A stretch of 5,750 nucleotides of DNA from Rubritepida sp. (GTDB taxonomy: Bacteria; Pseudomonadota; Alphaproteobacteria; Acetobacterales; Acetobacteraceae), in assembly GCA_014376425.1 (NCBI GenBank), contig JACMRO010000220.1:1-5750 (forward strand). Direction: 5' to 3'. Position numbers and translations under genes: made by a program. Positions within the stretch are counted from its first letter, which is position 1. Each line of letters opens with the position of its first letter. Of the stretch, positions 1-5,223 are shown piece after piece. The notes beneath the pieces were generated by a model. That model ran no database searches and was not told where the DNA came from. It saw only the letters and a program-made list of their open reading frames with translations.

Positions 1-503
1 CCCCGCCCGCCCGCCCCCGCCCCAGCGCCGGAGGAGGAGCCGCCGGGGGTGCGCAGCCGGTCCCACGGGTTGCGGGTGATGCCGTGCAGCGGGCAGTCGC
101 CGGGTGACTTCCAGCCATATTCGGTGGTGGTGGTCTTGCCGATGATGACCGCGCCCGCGGCCTTCAGGCCCAGCACCGATGGCGCGTCCGCCGTGGCGGG
201 CTCGGTGCTGGTGGTCTTGCTGCCGCGTCTGGTGGGGAAGCCCGCAACATCCAACAGGTCCTTCACCGTGACGGGCACACCATCCAGTGGCCCCATCGGC
301 CGGCCGGCGGCCCAGCGCGCCTCGCTTTCGCCGGCCGCGGCCAGGGCGCGCGGGTTCATCGCCGCGAAGGCATTCACCCAGGGGTTCATCCGGGCGATAC
401 GCTCCAGCACGTCGCGCAGCGCATCCACCGGCGACAGGGCGCGGCTGCGGTACAGGGCCAGCAGGTCTTCGGCGCCCAGCAGGGCAGGGTCGATCTTCGT
501 CAT
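1..503 (-). CDS. Amidase-signature family hydrolase, N-terminal part (3' end outside window)
   Basis: The first 167 residues of an amidase-signature enzyme, a family that hydrolyses carboxamide bonds with a Ser-cisSer-Lys triad. It begins MTKIDPALLGAEDLLALYRS, an N-terminal helix typical of these enzymes. The segment GPLDGVPVTVKDLLDVAG (residues 71-88) carries the expected catalytic lysine, K81. GGSSSGAGAG (154-163) is the start of the signature motif, with S156 in the cis-Ser position. The nucleophilic serine and the rest of the signature lie beyond the window edge. The ATG at 503-501 fits the family's usual N-terminus, but no good Shine-Dalgarno sequence precedes it. After the signature start the protein becomes GAGAGAGGRG, glycine-richer than usual here. 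The substrate cannot be told: the family includes GatA-like subunits, allophanate hydrolases and general amidases. Divergent from the neighbouring tRNA gene, with a 73-bp gap. Confidence 0.92.
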   Translation of the reverse strand, partial: MTKIDPALLGAEDLLALYRSRALSPVDALRDVLERIARMNPWVNAFAAMNPRALAAAGESEARWAAGRPMGPLDGVPVTVKDLLDVAGFPTRRGSKTTSTEPATADAPSVLGLKAAGAVIIGKTTTTEYGWKSPGDCPLHGITRNPWDRLRTPGGSSSGAGAGAGGR

Positions 504-537
504 GCTGCCACTGTGCGCGGTGCGGGGGCCTCAAGGC

Positions 538-566
538 TAGACAGGGGCCGCCACCTCGCCTAACCC
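538..566 (+). promoter_or_regulatory. Candidate promoter of tRNA-Pro
   Basis: A TAGACA hexamer at 538-543 matches the -35 consensus TTGACA at five of six positions. A 17-bp spacer leads to TAACCC at 561-566, a poor -10 match (only the leading TA agrees). The predicted transcription start, about 573, would leave a short leader before the tRNA at 577. The spacing is right, but the weak -10 makes this tentative. Confidence 0.3.
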
Positions 567-576
567 AAGCGTCATT

Positions 577-653
577 CGGAGCGTGGCGCAGCCTGGTAGC
601 GCACTAGTCTGGGGGACTAGGGGTCGCAGGTTCAAATCCTGTCGCTCCGACCA
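577..653 (+). tRNA. tRNA-Pro, anticodon GGG
   Basis: A complete 77-nt cloverleaf can be folded by hand. The acceptor stem 577-583 pairs perfectly with 643-649. The D arm is GCGC 586-589 with 599-602 around a loop holding GGTA. The anticodon stem is CTAGT 604-608 with ACTAG 616-620, and the 7-nt loop CTGGGGG (609-615) places anticodon GGG at 611-613, which reads CCC and CCU proline codons. The T arm is 626-630 with 638-642 (one G-U pair) and loop TTCAAAT. The discriminator is A650 and the 3' CCA is encoded at 651-653. It is the only plus-strand gene here. Its last 22 nt overlap, in antisense, the 3' end of the FkbM methyltransferase reading frame. Confidence 0.97.
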
Positions 654-1471
654 TACAGCCGGTTGCGGCTGGTCGGCCCTATCGGGCGCAGGCCGTGGCC
701 GGGCGGGCGCAGGCTGGGGCCATTCGGTCGAGGGCCGGGGTCAATCTGCTGCAGGCCGGCTTCGCACAGAATGGCCGGGATTTCTGCCTCGGCCGCTTGG
801 CCCTCCACTTCGACCAACACCTCTTGCACGCCGGCCAGCGCGCCGCGCCCGCCGCGCAGGATGGCGGCCTCGATGCCGTCCACATCCAGCTTGATGTGGC
901 TGGGCGGCAGCGCTCCGAAATCGGTGATCAGTCGGTCGATCGAAATCGCCGGGACCGCCTGACTGAAGCGCGCCGGCCCGCCCGCGATACTGTGCATGGA
1001 ATGCCCGGCCGCGCTGCTCGCCATTTCCAGCCGCGCCAGGCCCGGTGCTTCGGCCAGCGCCAGGCAATAGGCGTCGATGCGGCGATCCAGCCCGTTTGCC
1101 TCGGCGCTGGCGACCAGGGCCGCGAAGCTGGCGGCCGAGGGCTCGAAGGCCAGGACCCGGAGGCCGCGTTTTGCCGCAAACAGCGCATACAGCCCGATAT
1201 TGGCGCCGATATCCCACAGAACGGCGTCCGCCGGCAGGCCTTCGATCCAGGCGACGGTCTCCGGCTCGTCCCGGCCGAAGCCGTGCGGATCGTGCAGGGC
1301 GCGGCTGCTGGGGCACATCACGCGGATGATGCCGGCACTGGTTGGCACCCGCACCTCCTGCAAGGTCGCCTCGTGCAGCAAGGCCAGGGTGGCCGCCCGG
1401 CGGGCGGGCCGCATGGCAGCGGTGGCGACGCGGGCGGCGGCATGTAGGGCGCGGGCAAGGGTGCGACTCAT
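632..1471 (-). CDS. FkbM-family SAM-dependent methyltransferase
   Basis: A 279-residue protein with the FkbM methyltransferase fold. Motif I is WDIGANIGLYALFAA (86-100), the S-adenosylmethionine-binding glycine loop. FEPS (109-112) is the acidic end of strand 2. SIDRL (177-181) and HIKLDVDGIEAAILRGG (192-208) are the family's characteristic second block, and VQEVLVEVEG (215-224) is the following strand. Members usually O-methylate sugars or small molecules, often in polysaccharide or secondary-metabolite loci. The substrate here is unknown and no sugar genes adjoin it. The start is uncertain: GGGGGAG ends only 1 nt before the ATG at 1471, too close for a good ribosome binding site. Residues 244-268 form a Pro/Gly/Arg-rich linker before NRLYGR, which resembles the usual FkbM C-terminus. 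The last six residues and the TGA are read from the antisense strand of tRNA-Pro. The 11-bp repeat array lies just upstream. Confidence 0.85.
   Translation of the reverse strand: MSRTLARALHAAARVATAAMRPARRAATLALLHEATLQEVRVPTSAGIIRVMCPSSRALHDPHGFGRDEPETVAWIEGLPADAVLWDIGANIGLYALFAAKRGLRVLAFEPSAASFAALVASAEANGLDRRIDAYCLALAEAPGLARLEMASSAAGHSMHSIAGGPARFSQAVPAISIDRLITDFGALPPSHIKLDVDGIEAAILRGGRGALAGVQEVLVEVEGQAAEAEIPAILCEAGLQQIDPGPRPNGPSLRPPGHGLRPIGPTSRNRLYGRSDRI
656..687 (+). terminator. Hairpins just downstream of tRNA-Pro, possible terminator
   Basis: Three bases after the tRNA CCA there is a perfect 6-bp stem, CAGCCG (656-661) with CGGCTG (666-671), closed by a GTTG loop. A second short stem follows, GCCC (676-679) with GGGC (684-687). 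The position suits termination of the tRNA transcript, but there is no T-run, so intrinsic termination is uncertain. The same bases also encode the C-terminus of the convergent methyltransferase, so the structure may be incidental. Confidence 0.3.
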
Positions 1472-1503
1472 ACTCCCCCATGGCGCATGGCGCGGCGGCG
1501 GAC

Positions 1504-1646
1504 CAGCCCGGCCTAACCTAGGTTTACCCCTGACCTATCCCAGGCGTACTCCAAGCTTATCCCTGACCGACCCCGGCCTACGCCCTGCCCACCCCTGGCC
1601 TGAGCCTAGCCCAAGCCTAGCCCGAGCCTAGCCTACCCCTGGCCCA
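1504..1646. repeat. Thirteen-unit degenerate 11-bp tandem repeat array
   Basis: The stretch divides without gaps into 13 consecutive 11-mers with plus-strand consensus A-N-C-C-Y-R-G-C-C-Y-A. Three adjacent units are nearly identical: AGCCTAGCCCA at 1603-1613, AGCCTAGCCCG at 1614-1624 and AGCCTAGCCTA at 1625-1635. Others include CCCCTGGCCTG (1592-1602), ACCCCGGCCTA (1570-1580) and CCCCTGGCCCA (1636-1646). Column 4 is C in all 13 units; column 7 is G and column 9 is C in 12 of 13. The phase is held across the most diverged units at 1504-1558, and sequence on both sides does not continue it. The array fills almost the whole gap between the FkbM start and the GST end. Its last two units contain the GST stop codon and final codons. 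The minus strand is G-rich. Its function is unknown. Confidence 0.85.
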
Positions 1647-2292
1647 TCATCCGCGCCAGCGCCGGCCGCGACCAACAGCGGCCCATCCAGGCGGCGATGG
1701 CGGGGTAGGGCTCGGTGCCAATGCCCATCATGCCCAGCCAGCCCACGATGGATGAGACATGGGTATCCACCAGGCTGTAACCGCCCAGCAGAAAGCTTTG
1801 CCCGAGCCCGCCTTCCAGCACTTGCAGCAGCCCGGCGATATCCAACCTGGCACCGGTCGCTGCATCGGCGCCCGCCGCATCAGAGTTCGCCGCGTCGACC
1901 GAAGCGGCCTCCATCCCGCCCGGATTGCCTTGGGCCCCATGGGGCAACGCAGCCGCAAGCCGCCCGCCCGCCTCCGCCAGCGCCACATTGCTCCAGACCA
2001 CCCAGCTCATCGCCCGGCCACGACCCGCGCCGGGCGGCGGGAAAAGACCGCGCTCTACCCCGAAGGTTTCGCCAAGATAGAGCGTGATGGCGGCCGACTC
2101 CCAGAGCGCCGTGCCGTCATGCACCAAAGCGGGCACCCGGCCGTTGGGGTTCACCGCCAGGAATTCGGCGCTCTGCGTGCCGTTCGAGCCGATTTCCAGC
2201 ATGCGCCGCTCATGCGGGACCCCCAGTTCGTTCAGCACCGCTTCGGTGATGGTCGCGGTGGACATGGGTGCGCCGTAGAAGATCAGGCTCAT
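1633..2292 (-). CDS. Glutathione S-transferase family protein
   Basis: A 219-residue protein of the usual cytosolic GST length. The N-terminal thioredoxin-like domain begins MSLIFYGAPMST, with a candidate active-site serine or threonine at residues 11-14. NPNGRVPALV (48-57) contains the cis-proline P54, and ESAAITLYL (65-73) is the glutathione-contacting E-S pair. The all-helical C-terminal domain carries the N-capping box SLVD at 173-176 (SLVDTHVSSIVGW). GSTs conjugate glutathione to electrophiles or act in isomerisation or dehalogenation; the class and substrate cannot be assigned. Residues 124-147 are an Ala/Asp/Gly-rich low-complexity insertion between C-domain helices. The ATG at 2292 is well supported by AGGAG at 2300-2304, 7 nt upstream. 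The TAG stop at 1633-1635 and the final Gly-Gln-Gly codons lie inside the 11-bp repeat array. It is separated from the upstream regulator gene by 120 bp with no clear promoter. Confidence 0.88.
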   Translation of the reverse strand: MSLIFYGAPMSTATITEAVLNELGVPHERRMLEIGSNGTQSAEFLAVNPNGRVPALVHDGTALWESAAITLYLGETFGVERGLFPPPGAGRGRAMSWVVWSNVALAEAGGRLAAALPHGAQGNPGGMEAASVDAANSDAAGADAATGARLDIAGLLQVLEGGLGQSFLLGGYSLVDTHVSSIVGWLGMMGIGTEPYPAIAAWMGRCWSRPALARMMGQG

Positions 2293-2412
2293 TCGATTGC
2301 TCCTGCTGTGACTGGCAGGTGGTTAGCACGGAAGCCCATCGGCGATCATGCTCGACACGGTGTTGTCACCAGGAAGCCTCGCACGCAGCTTGGGCCGTTC
2401 GCGCTGCGCCAG

Positions 2413-3297
2413 TCAGGCCGGAACTTCTTCCGCTTCGCGCACCAGCGTGCGCACCCGGTCGGCGGCGCTGGCGCCTTTCAGCGCGTCGCGCCATACCGCT
2501 TCCGCCACCCGCTGATGCGCCGCCACGGCGTCGTCGGCACTCGTGATGGATGCGACCCCGGAGCTGATCCAGGGCAGCGTGTCCACCGGGAAAGGGCTGG
2601 TCACCACATGTGCCCGGTCCCGCCCCCGCAGGATACGAAAGGAGCCGGAAGGCTCGCCGCCTTGCATCAGGCCGATCTGCAGCCCCATGGGAGCGGAATC
2701 CATCATGCCCGCCAGGCTTAGCGCCTCGGCCGCGGCGGCAATGCGGCAGCGCGCGCGGGTCGGACCGGGAATGTCCAGCGCGCCCGCCACGCCGTCGCTC
2801 AGGAAGCGCCGCAGGGCGGGTTCGCTCAGAACCGCGATGATGTTGGGCCGGCGCTGCTGGTAGCTGCGCTTACGCTGGCTCAGGCTCTGCGTCGCCTGGT
2901 CGATCGCGGCGCGGGCGATGGCGCGGTCGGGCGACGTTTCGGCCGCCTCGGTCCAGGCTTCGCTCATCGCACCATCGAAGGCGTTGGTCGTGATCGCTTG
3001 TACCAGGCGGCCGCCGATCTGCAGCACCTGGTCAGCCTGCTCCTCCAGGTTTCGAAGGCGTTCCGCATAGGCGATGGGGCGCGAGAAATACTCGACACCG
3101 ATGCCGAGCAGGGAAAGCGGCGAGATCTTCAGAAGTTCAGCCAACCGCCGGATTGTCTCCAGCTTGATGACCTCGCCCTTCTCGTAGCGGTACAGCGCCG
3201 CGCGCGACACACCCAGCCGCGCCGCGATCTCCTCGGCCCGCATTCCCGATTCAAGCCGGTAGGCCCTGAGCTGCTGCCCAACATCCGCGAACTTCAT
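2413..3297 (-). CDS. XRE-family (Cro/CI-type) transcriptional regulator with C-terminal sensor-like region
   Basis: A 294-residue protein starting MKFADVGQQL. The N-terminal HTH spans about residues 6-60: VGQQLRAYRLESG, the helix pair AEEIAARLGVSRAALYRYEKG (21-41) with the recognition helix at about SRAALYRYE, then ETIRRLAELLKIS. A linker helix with an SRPIAYAERLRNLEEQ segment follows. Residues 120-294 have no motif I can name. They contain NIIAVLSEPALRRFL (152-166) and SGSFRILRGRDRAHVVTSPF (217-236), an order that loosely recalls ligand-sensing C-domains of other HTH proteins. The reading frame opens at 3351, but GGAGG at 3305-3309 sits 7 nt before the ATG at 3297, so that start is preferred over the ATG at 3303 and those further upstream. 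A perfect palindrome at 3324-3337 is a plausible autoregulatory operator. Its effector and targets are unknown. Confidence 0.88.
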   Translation of the reverse strand: MKFADVGQQLRAYRLESGMRAEEIAARLGVSRAALYRYEKGEVIKLETIRRLAELLKISPLSLLGIGVEYFSRPIAYAERLRNLEEQADQVLQIGGRLVQAITTNAFDGAMSEAWTEAAETSPDRAIARAAIDQATQSLSQRKRSYQQRRPNIIAVLSEPALRRFLSDGVAGALDIPGPTRARCRIAAAAEALSLAGMMDSAPMGLQIGLMQGGEPSGSFRILRGRDRAHVVTSPFPVDTLPWISSGVASITSADDAVAAHQRVAEAVWRDALKGASAADRVRTLVREAEEVPA

Positions 3298-3304
3298 CAC
3301 CATA

Positions 3305-3309
3305 CCTCC
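3305..3309 (-). promoter_or_regulatory. Ribosome binding site fixing the XRE regulator start
   Basis: The minus strand reads GGAGG, followed after TATGGTG by the ATG at 3297. That 7-nt spacing is ideal. The ATG at 3303 would be only 1 nt from the site and the GTG at 3300 only 4 nt. The site therefore selects MKFADVGQQL as the N-terminus and shortens the longest open frame by 18 residues. Confidence 0.75.
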
Positions 3310-3323
3310 ATGAAGCAACGCAG

Positions 3324-3337
3324 CACCCCATGGGGTG
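3324..3337. promoter_or_regulatory. Perfect 14-bp palindrome upstream of the XRE gene, likely operator
   Basis: CACCCCATGGGGTG is identical to its reverse complement. It ends 26 bp upstream of the regulator's start codon, where an autorepressor would block transcription or early elongation. Small Cro/CI-type HTH proteins bind such dyads as dimers. A related but shorter dyad, GCCCATTGGGC, lies at 3438-3448 in the same intergenic region. Binding by this regulator is inference. Confidence 0.5.
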
Positions 3338-3372
3338 ACGCCCGCGAACAATTTCAGCCATCACCCTCACTG

Positions 3373-3393
3373 CTTGAGAGCTGATCTCGTAAG
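3373..3393. promoter_or_regulatory. 21-bp imperfect inverted repeat upstream of the XRE gene
   Basis: The arms CTTGAGAG and CTCGTAAG with centre CTGAT give a dyad centred at G3383. Seven Watson-Crick pairs and one G-T pair occur among ten symmetric positions. It lies 76 bp upstream of the regulator start, in AT-richer DNA. It could be a second operator, but the symmetry is partial and may be chance. Confidence 0.25.
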
Positions 3394-3437
3394 TCGATCC
3401 TTATGCCGCTAAATATTAACGAATTCCTACTCTGCTC

Positions 3438-3448
3438 GCCCATTGGGC
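3438..3448. promoter_or_regulatory. Short inverted repeat GCCCATTGGGC between glxR and the XRE gene
   Basis: Arms GCCCA and TGGGC surround one central T. The CCCA/TGGG half-sites match the inner part of the 14-bp palindrome at 3324-3337, so this may be a second, weaker site for the same protein. On the minus strand it lies 40 bp past the glxR stop, but it lacks the stem length and T-run of a terminator. Confidence 0.3.
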
Positions 3449-3463
3449 AGCGAAACAGACACT

Positions 3464-3472
3464 TTATCCACA
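3464..3472 (+). promoter_or_regulatory. Consensus DnaA box
   Basis: TTATCCACA is an exact match to the strong DnaA-binding consensus. It lies 16 bp past the glxR stop codon, in a stretch that is AT-rich for this window (AAATATTAAC at 3411-3420). No second box at this stringency is visible nearby, so it is more likely a regulatory or titration site, or chance, than part of an origin. Confidence 0.45.
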
Positions 3473-3487
3473 GGATTTAGCCCCCAC

Positions 3488-4375
3488 TCAGCCGATTTCA
3501 TGCGATGACATGGTCTCTAAGGCCCGAATGAGGCTGGAATGGTCGAGCTCGGCACCGCCCATAGCCGCGACGGCGGAGAAAAGCTGCTGCGCGCTGGCCG
3601 TGTTGGGCAGTGCCACTCCAAGTTCCCTGGCCGATTGCAGGGCCAGGTTCAGGTCCTTCTGGTGCAGCGCGATTCGGAAGCCGGGTTGGAAGGTGCGGTT
3701 GATCATCCGCTCCGCATGCACTTCCAGGACGCGGGAATTGGCGAAGCCGCCCATCAGCGCGGCCCGCACCTTGGCCGGATCGGCACCCGCCTTGCTGGCG
3801 AAGACAAGCGCCTCGGCCACGGCCTCAATGTTAAGCGCCACGATGATTTGGTTGGCGACCTTGGTGACCTGACCGGCGCCGTTGCCGCCCACCAGCGTGA
3901 TGTTCTTGCCCATCGCCTCGAACAGCGGTCGCGCCCGCTCGAACGCCGCATCGGGGCCGCCGATCATGATGGTGAGCGCGGCGTTCCTGGCGCCGACCTC
4001 GCCGCCGGAGACGGGCGCGTCCAGATAGTCGCAGCCCAGCGCGTTGATGCGCCGCGCGAAATCCTTCGTCGCGGTGGGCGAGATGGACGACATGTCGATC
4101 ACCAGCTTGCCGGCGGAGAGGCCAGCCGCGACGCCGCCCCCATCCTCCCTGGCACCAAACAGCACGCGCTCAACATCGGGCGTGTCGGGCACCATCAGGA
4201 TGATGATATCGCTGGCCTCGGCGACCGCCATCGCATCCGCGAGCACAACAAAGGCGGCGCGCGCTTCGGGCTTGAGGCTCGGGCGTTCAGGCACCGCAAC
4301 CTCGTGGCCGGCCTTCAACAGGTTTTGCGCCATGGGCAGGCCCATGATGCCCAGGCCGATAAATCCGATCTTCAT
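3488..4375 (-). CDS. glxR: Tartronate semialdehyde reductase (2-hydroxy-3-oxopropionate reductase)
   Basis: A 295-residue NAD(P)H-dependent enzyme of the beta-hydroxyacid dehydrogenase family. It reduces tartronate semialdehyde to D-glycerate in glyoxylate assimilation. The Rossmann motif is GFIGLGIMG (4-12). MVPDTPDVERVLFG (61-74) and DMSSISP (94-100) are typical of this subfamily. DAPVSGGEVGAR (119-130) is the substrate-binding signature. GNGAGQVTKVANQ (164-176) holds the catalytic lysine K172 and N175, and HQKDLNLAL (238-246) carries the second conserved lysine, K240. From memory the sequence closely follows E. coli GlxR along its whole length, with the same size. The frame is open to 4492, but the Rossmann strand should be N-terminal. 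The ATG at 4375 is preceded by GGAG, 9 nt upstream, and lies 4 nt after the hyi stop, so the two are probably translationally coupled. Confidence 0.93.
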   Translation of the reverse strand: MKIGFIGLGIMGLPMAQNLLKAGHEVAVPERPSLKPEARAAFVVLADAMAVAEASDIIILMVPDTPDVERVLFGAREDGGGVAAGLSAGKLVIDMSSISPTATKDFARRINALGCDYLDAPVSGGEVGARNAALTIMIGGPDAAFERARPLFEAMGKNITLVGGNGAGQVTKVANQIIVALNIEAVAEALVFASKAGADPAKVRAALMGGFANSRVLEVHAERMINRTFQPGFRIALHQKDLNLALQSARELGVALPNTASAQQLFSAVAAMGGAELDHSSLIRALETMSSHEIG

Positions 4376-4379
4376 GCGC

Positions 4380-5165
4380 TCACGCTCCGGTTTTGTAGGG
4401 TGCGAACCAGCCCAGGCCCGCCAAAGTGTCGCCCGCCGGCCGGTATTCGCAGCCGATCCAGCCATCGAAACCCATTTCGTCGATCTGGGCAAAGACGAAG
4501 GGCCAGTTCACTTCGCCGGTGCCAGGCTCATGCCGCCCGGGGGTGTCGGCCACTTGCATATGCGCGATCCAGGGCAGCAGCGCGCGGGCGCGCGGCACCA
4601 GATCGCCCTCGGTGATCTGCGTGTGGTAGAGGTCGAACTGCAGCCCTAGCCGGTCGCGCCCCACCGCCTCAATCACCGCCACGGCATTGGCGGTGCCGGT
4701 GAGGGCGTAGCCGGGCATGTCCCGCTGGTTGATCGGCTCGATGACGCAGGTCACGCCTTGGGCCATGGCCCGCTCCGCCGCCCAGGCCAGATTGATGGCG
4801 TACAGGCCGGTGAGGGTGCCGGGTGCTACGCCCGCCGGGGTCATGCCGGCCATCACGTGCAGACGGGGGCAGCCCAGGGCGCCGGCATAATCCAGCGCAC
4901 GCAGGATGCCGTCGCGGAACTCCTGCTGGCGGCCAGGCAGGCCGGCGGTGCCGCGCTCACCCGCCGCCCAGTCGCCCGGCGGGGCGTTGAACAGCACCTG
5001 TTGCAGGCCGTTATCCCGCAGCCGGGCCGCGATCTCGGCTGCCGGATGCTCATAGGGGAACAGGAATTCGACGGCGGTAAAGCCGGCTGCGCGAGCGGCG
5101 GCAAAGCGGTCGAGAAATGGCAGCTCGGTGAACATCATCGAGATGTTGGCGGCGAATCGCGGCAT
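4380..5165 (-). CDS. hyi: Hydroxypyruvate isomerase
   Basis: A 261-residue TIM-barrel protein of the xylose-isomerase-like superfamily that interconverts hydroxypyruvate and tartronate semialdehyde. It starts MPRFAANISMMFTELPFLDRF, the usual Hyi N-terminus. FNAPPGDWAAGERG (59-72) and GRQQEFRDGI (78-87) are strong family signatures. Expected acid and metal-site residues are E143 in VIEPINQRD, D178 in LQFDLYHTQ, Q204 in HMQVADTPGRHEPGTGE and E240 in GCEYRP. Length and motifs match E. coli Hyi. The related 2-oxo-tetronate isomerase OtnI shares this fold, but the adjacent glxR favours Hyi. The ATG at 5165 follows a G-run (5171-5176) with a 5-nt gap, an acceptable ribosome binding site. A 58-bp gap separates it from the upstream PPOX gene, which may share the transcript; no clear promoter was seen in that gap. 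Confidence 0.9.
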   Translation of the reverse strand: MPRFAANISMMFTELPFLDRFAAARAAGFTAVEFLFPYEHPAAEIAARLRDNGLQQVLFNAPPGDWAAGERGTAGLPGRQQEFRDGILRALDYAGALGCPRLHVMAGMTPAGVAPGTLTGLYAINLAWAAERAMAQGVTCVIEPINQRDMPGYALTGTANAVAVIEAVGRDRLGLQFDLYHTQITEGDLVPRARALLPWIAHMQVADTPGRHEPGTGEVNWPFVFAQIDEMGFDGWIGCEYRPAGDTLAGLGWFAPYKTGA

Positions 5166-5223
5166 ATTTTCCCCCCGTTTCCCAAGGGTCTACGGGTTGA
5201 CGCCCGGCGTGTCACGCGGCTGG

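Noticed and set aside
49..607. Two plus-strand open frames over the amidase region
   Set aside because: The minus strand carries the amidase with catalytic lysine and GGSSSG motif; these frames are its complement.
583..894. Plus-strand open frame beginning inside the tRNA
   Set aside because: Its first residues are a translation of tRNA-Pro, and the rest is antisense to FkbM.
1504..1646. CRISPR array interpretation of the short repeats
   Set aside because: Units are 11 bp and directly adjacent, with no unique spacers and no cas genes nearby.
2293..2412. Terminator or promoter between the XRE and GST genes
   Set aside because: Only short stems such as GGTG/CACC are present, with no T-run and no convincing -35/-10 pair. 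Only the GST ribosome binding site is supported.
695..2721. Long plus-strand open frames at 695-1447 and 1759-2721, and similarly 3539-4615
   Set aside because: They are antisense to genes with clear family motifs (FkbM, GST, XRE, GlxR, Hyi). Their translations are Arg/Gly/Ala/His-rich without recognisable domains, as expected from GC-rich shadows.
3413..3418. Minus-strand TAATAT as a -10 box for the XRE gene
   Set aside because: No acceptable -35 lies 16-18 bp upstream (GGGCGA at 17 bp), and it would imply a leader of over 100 nt. Too weak to annotate as a promoter.
3411..3480. Replication origin at the AT-rich patch
   Set aside because: Only one DnaA box is present, with no iterons and no dnaA, parA, repA or other origin-associated gene in the window.
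4760..4771. GGGCCATGGCCC palindrome inside hyi
   Set aside because: It encodes conserved protein sequence and differs from the operator core; palindromes around CATG are expected in DNA of this composition.
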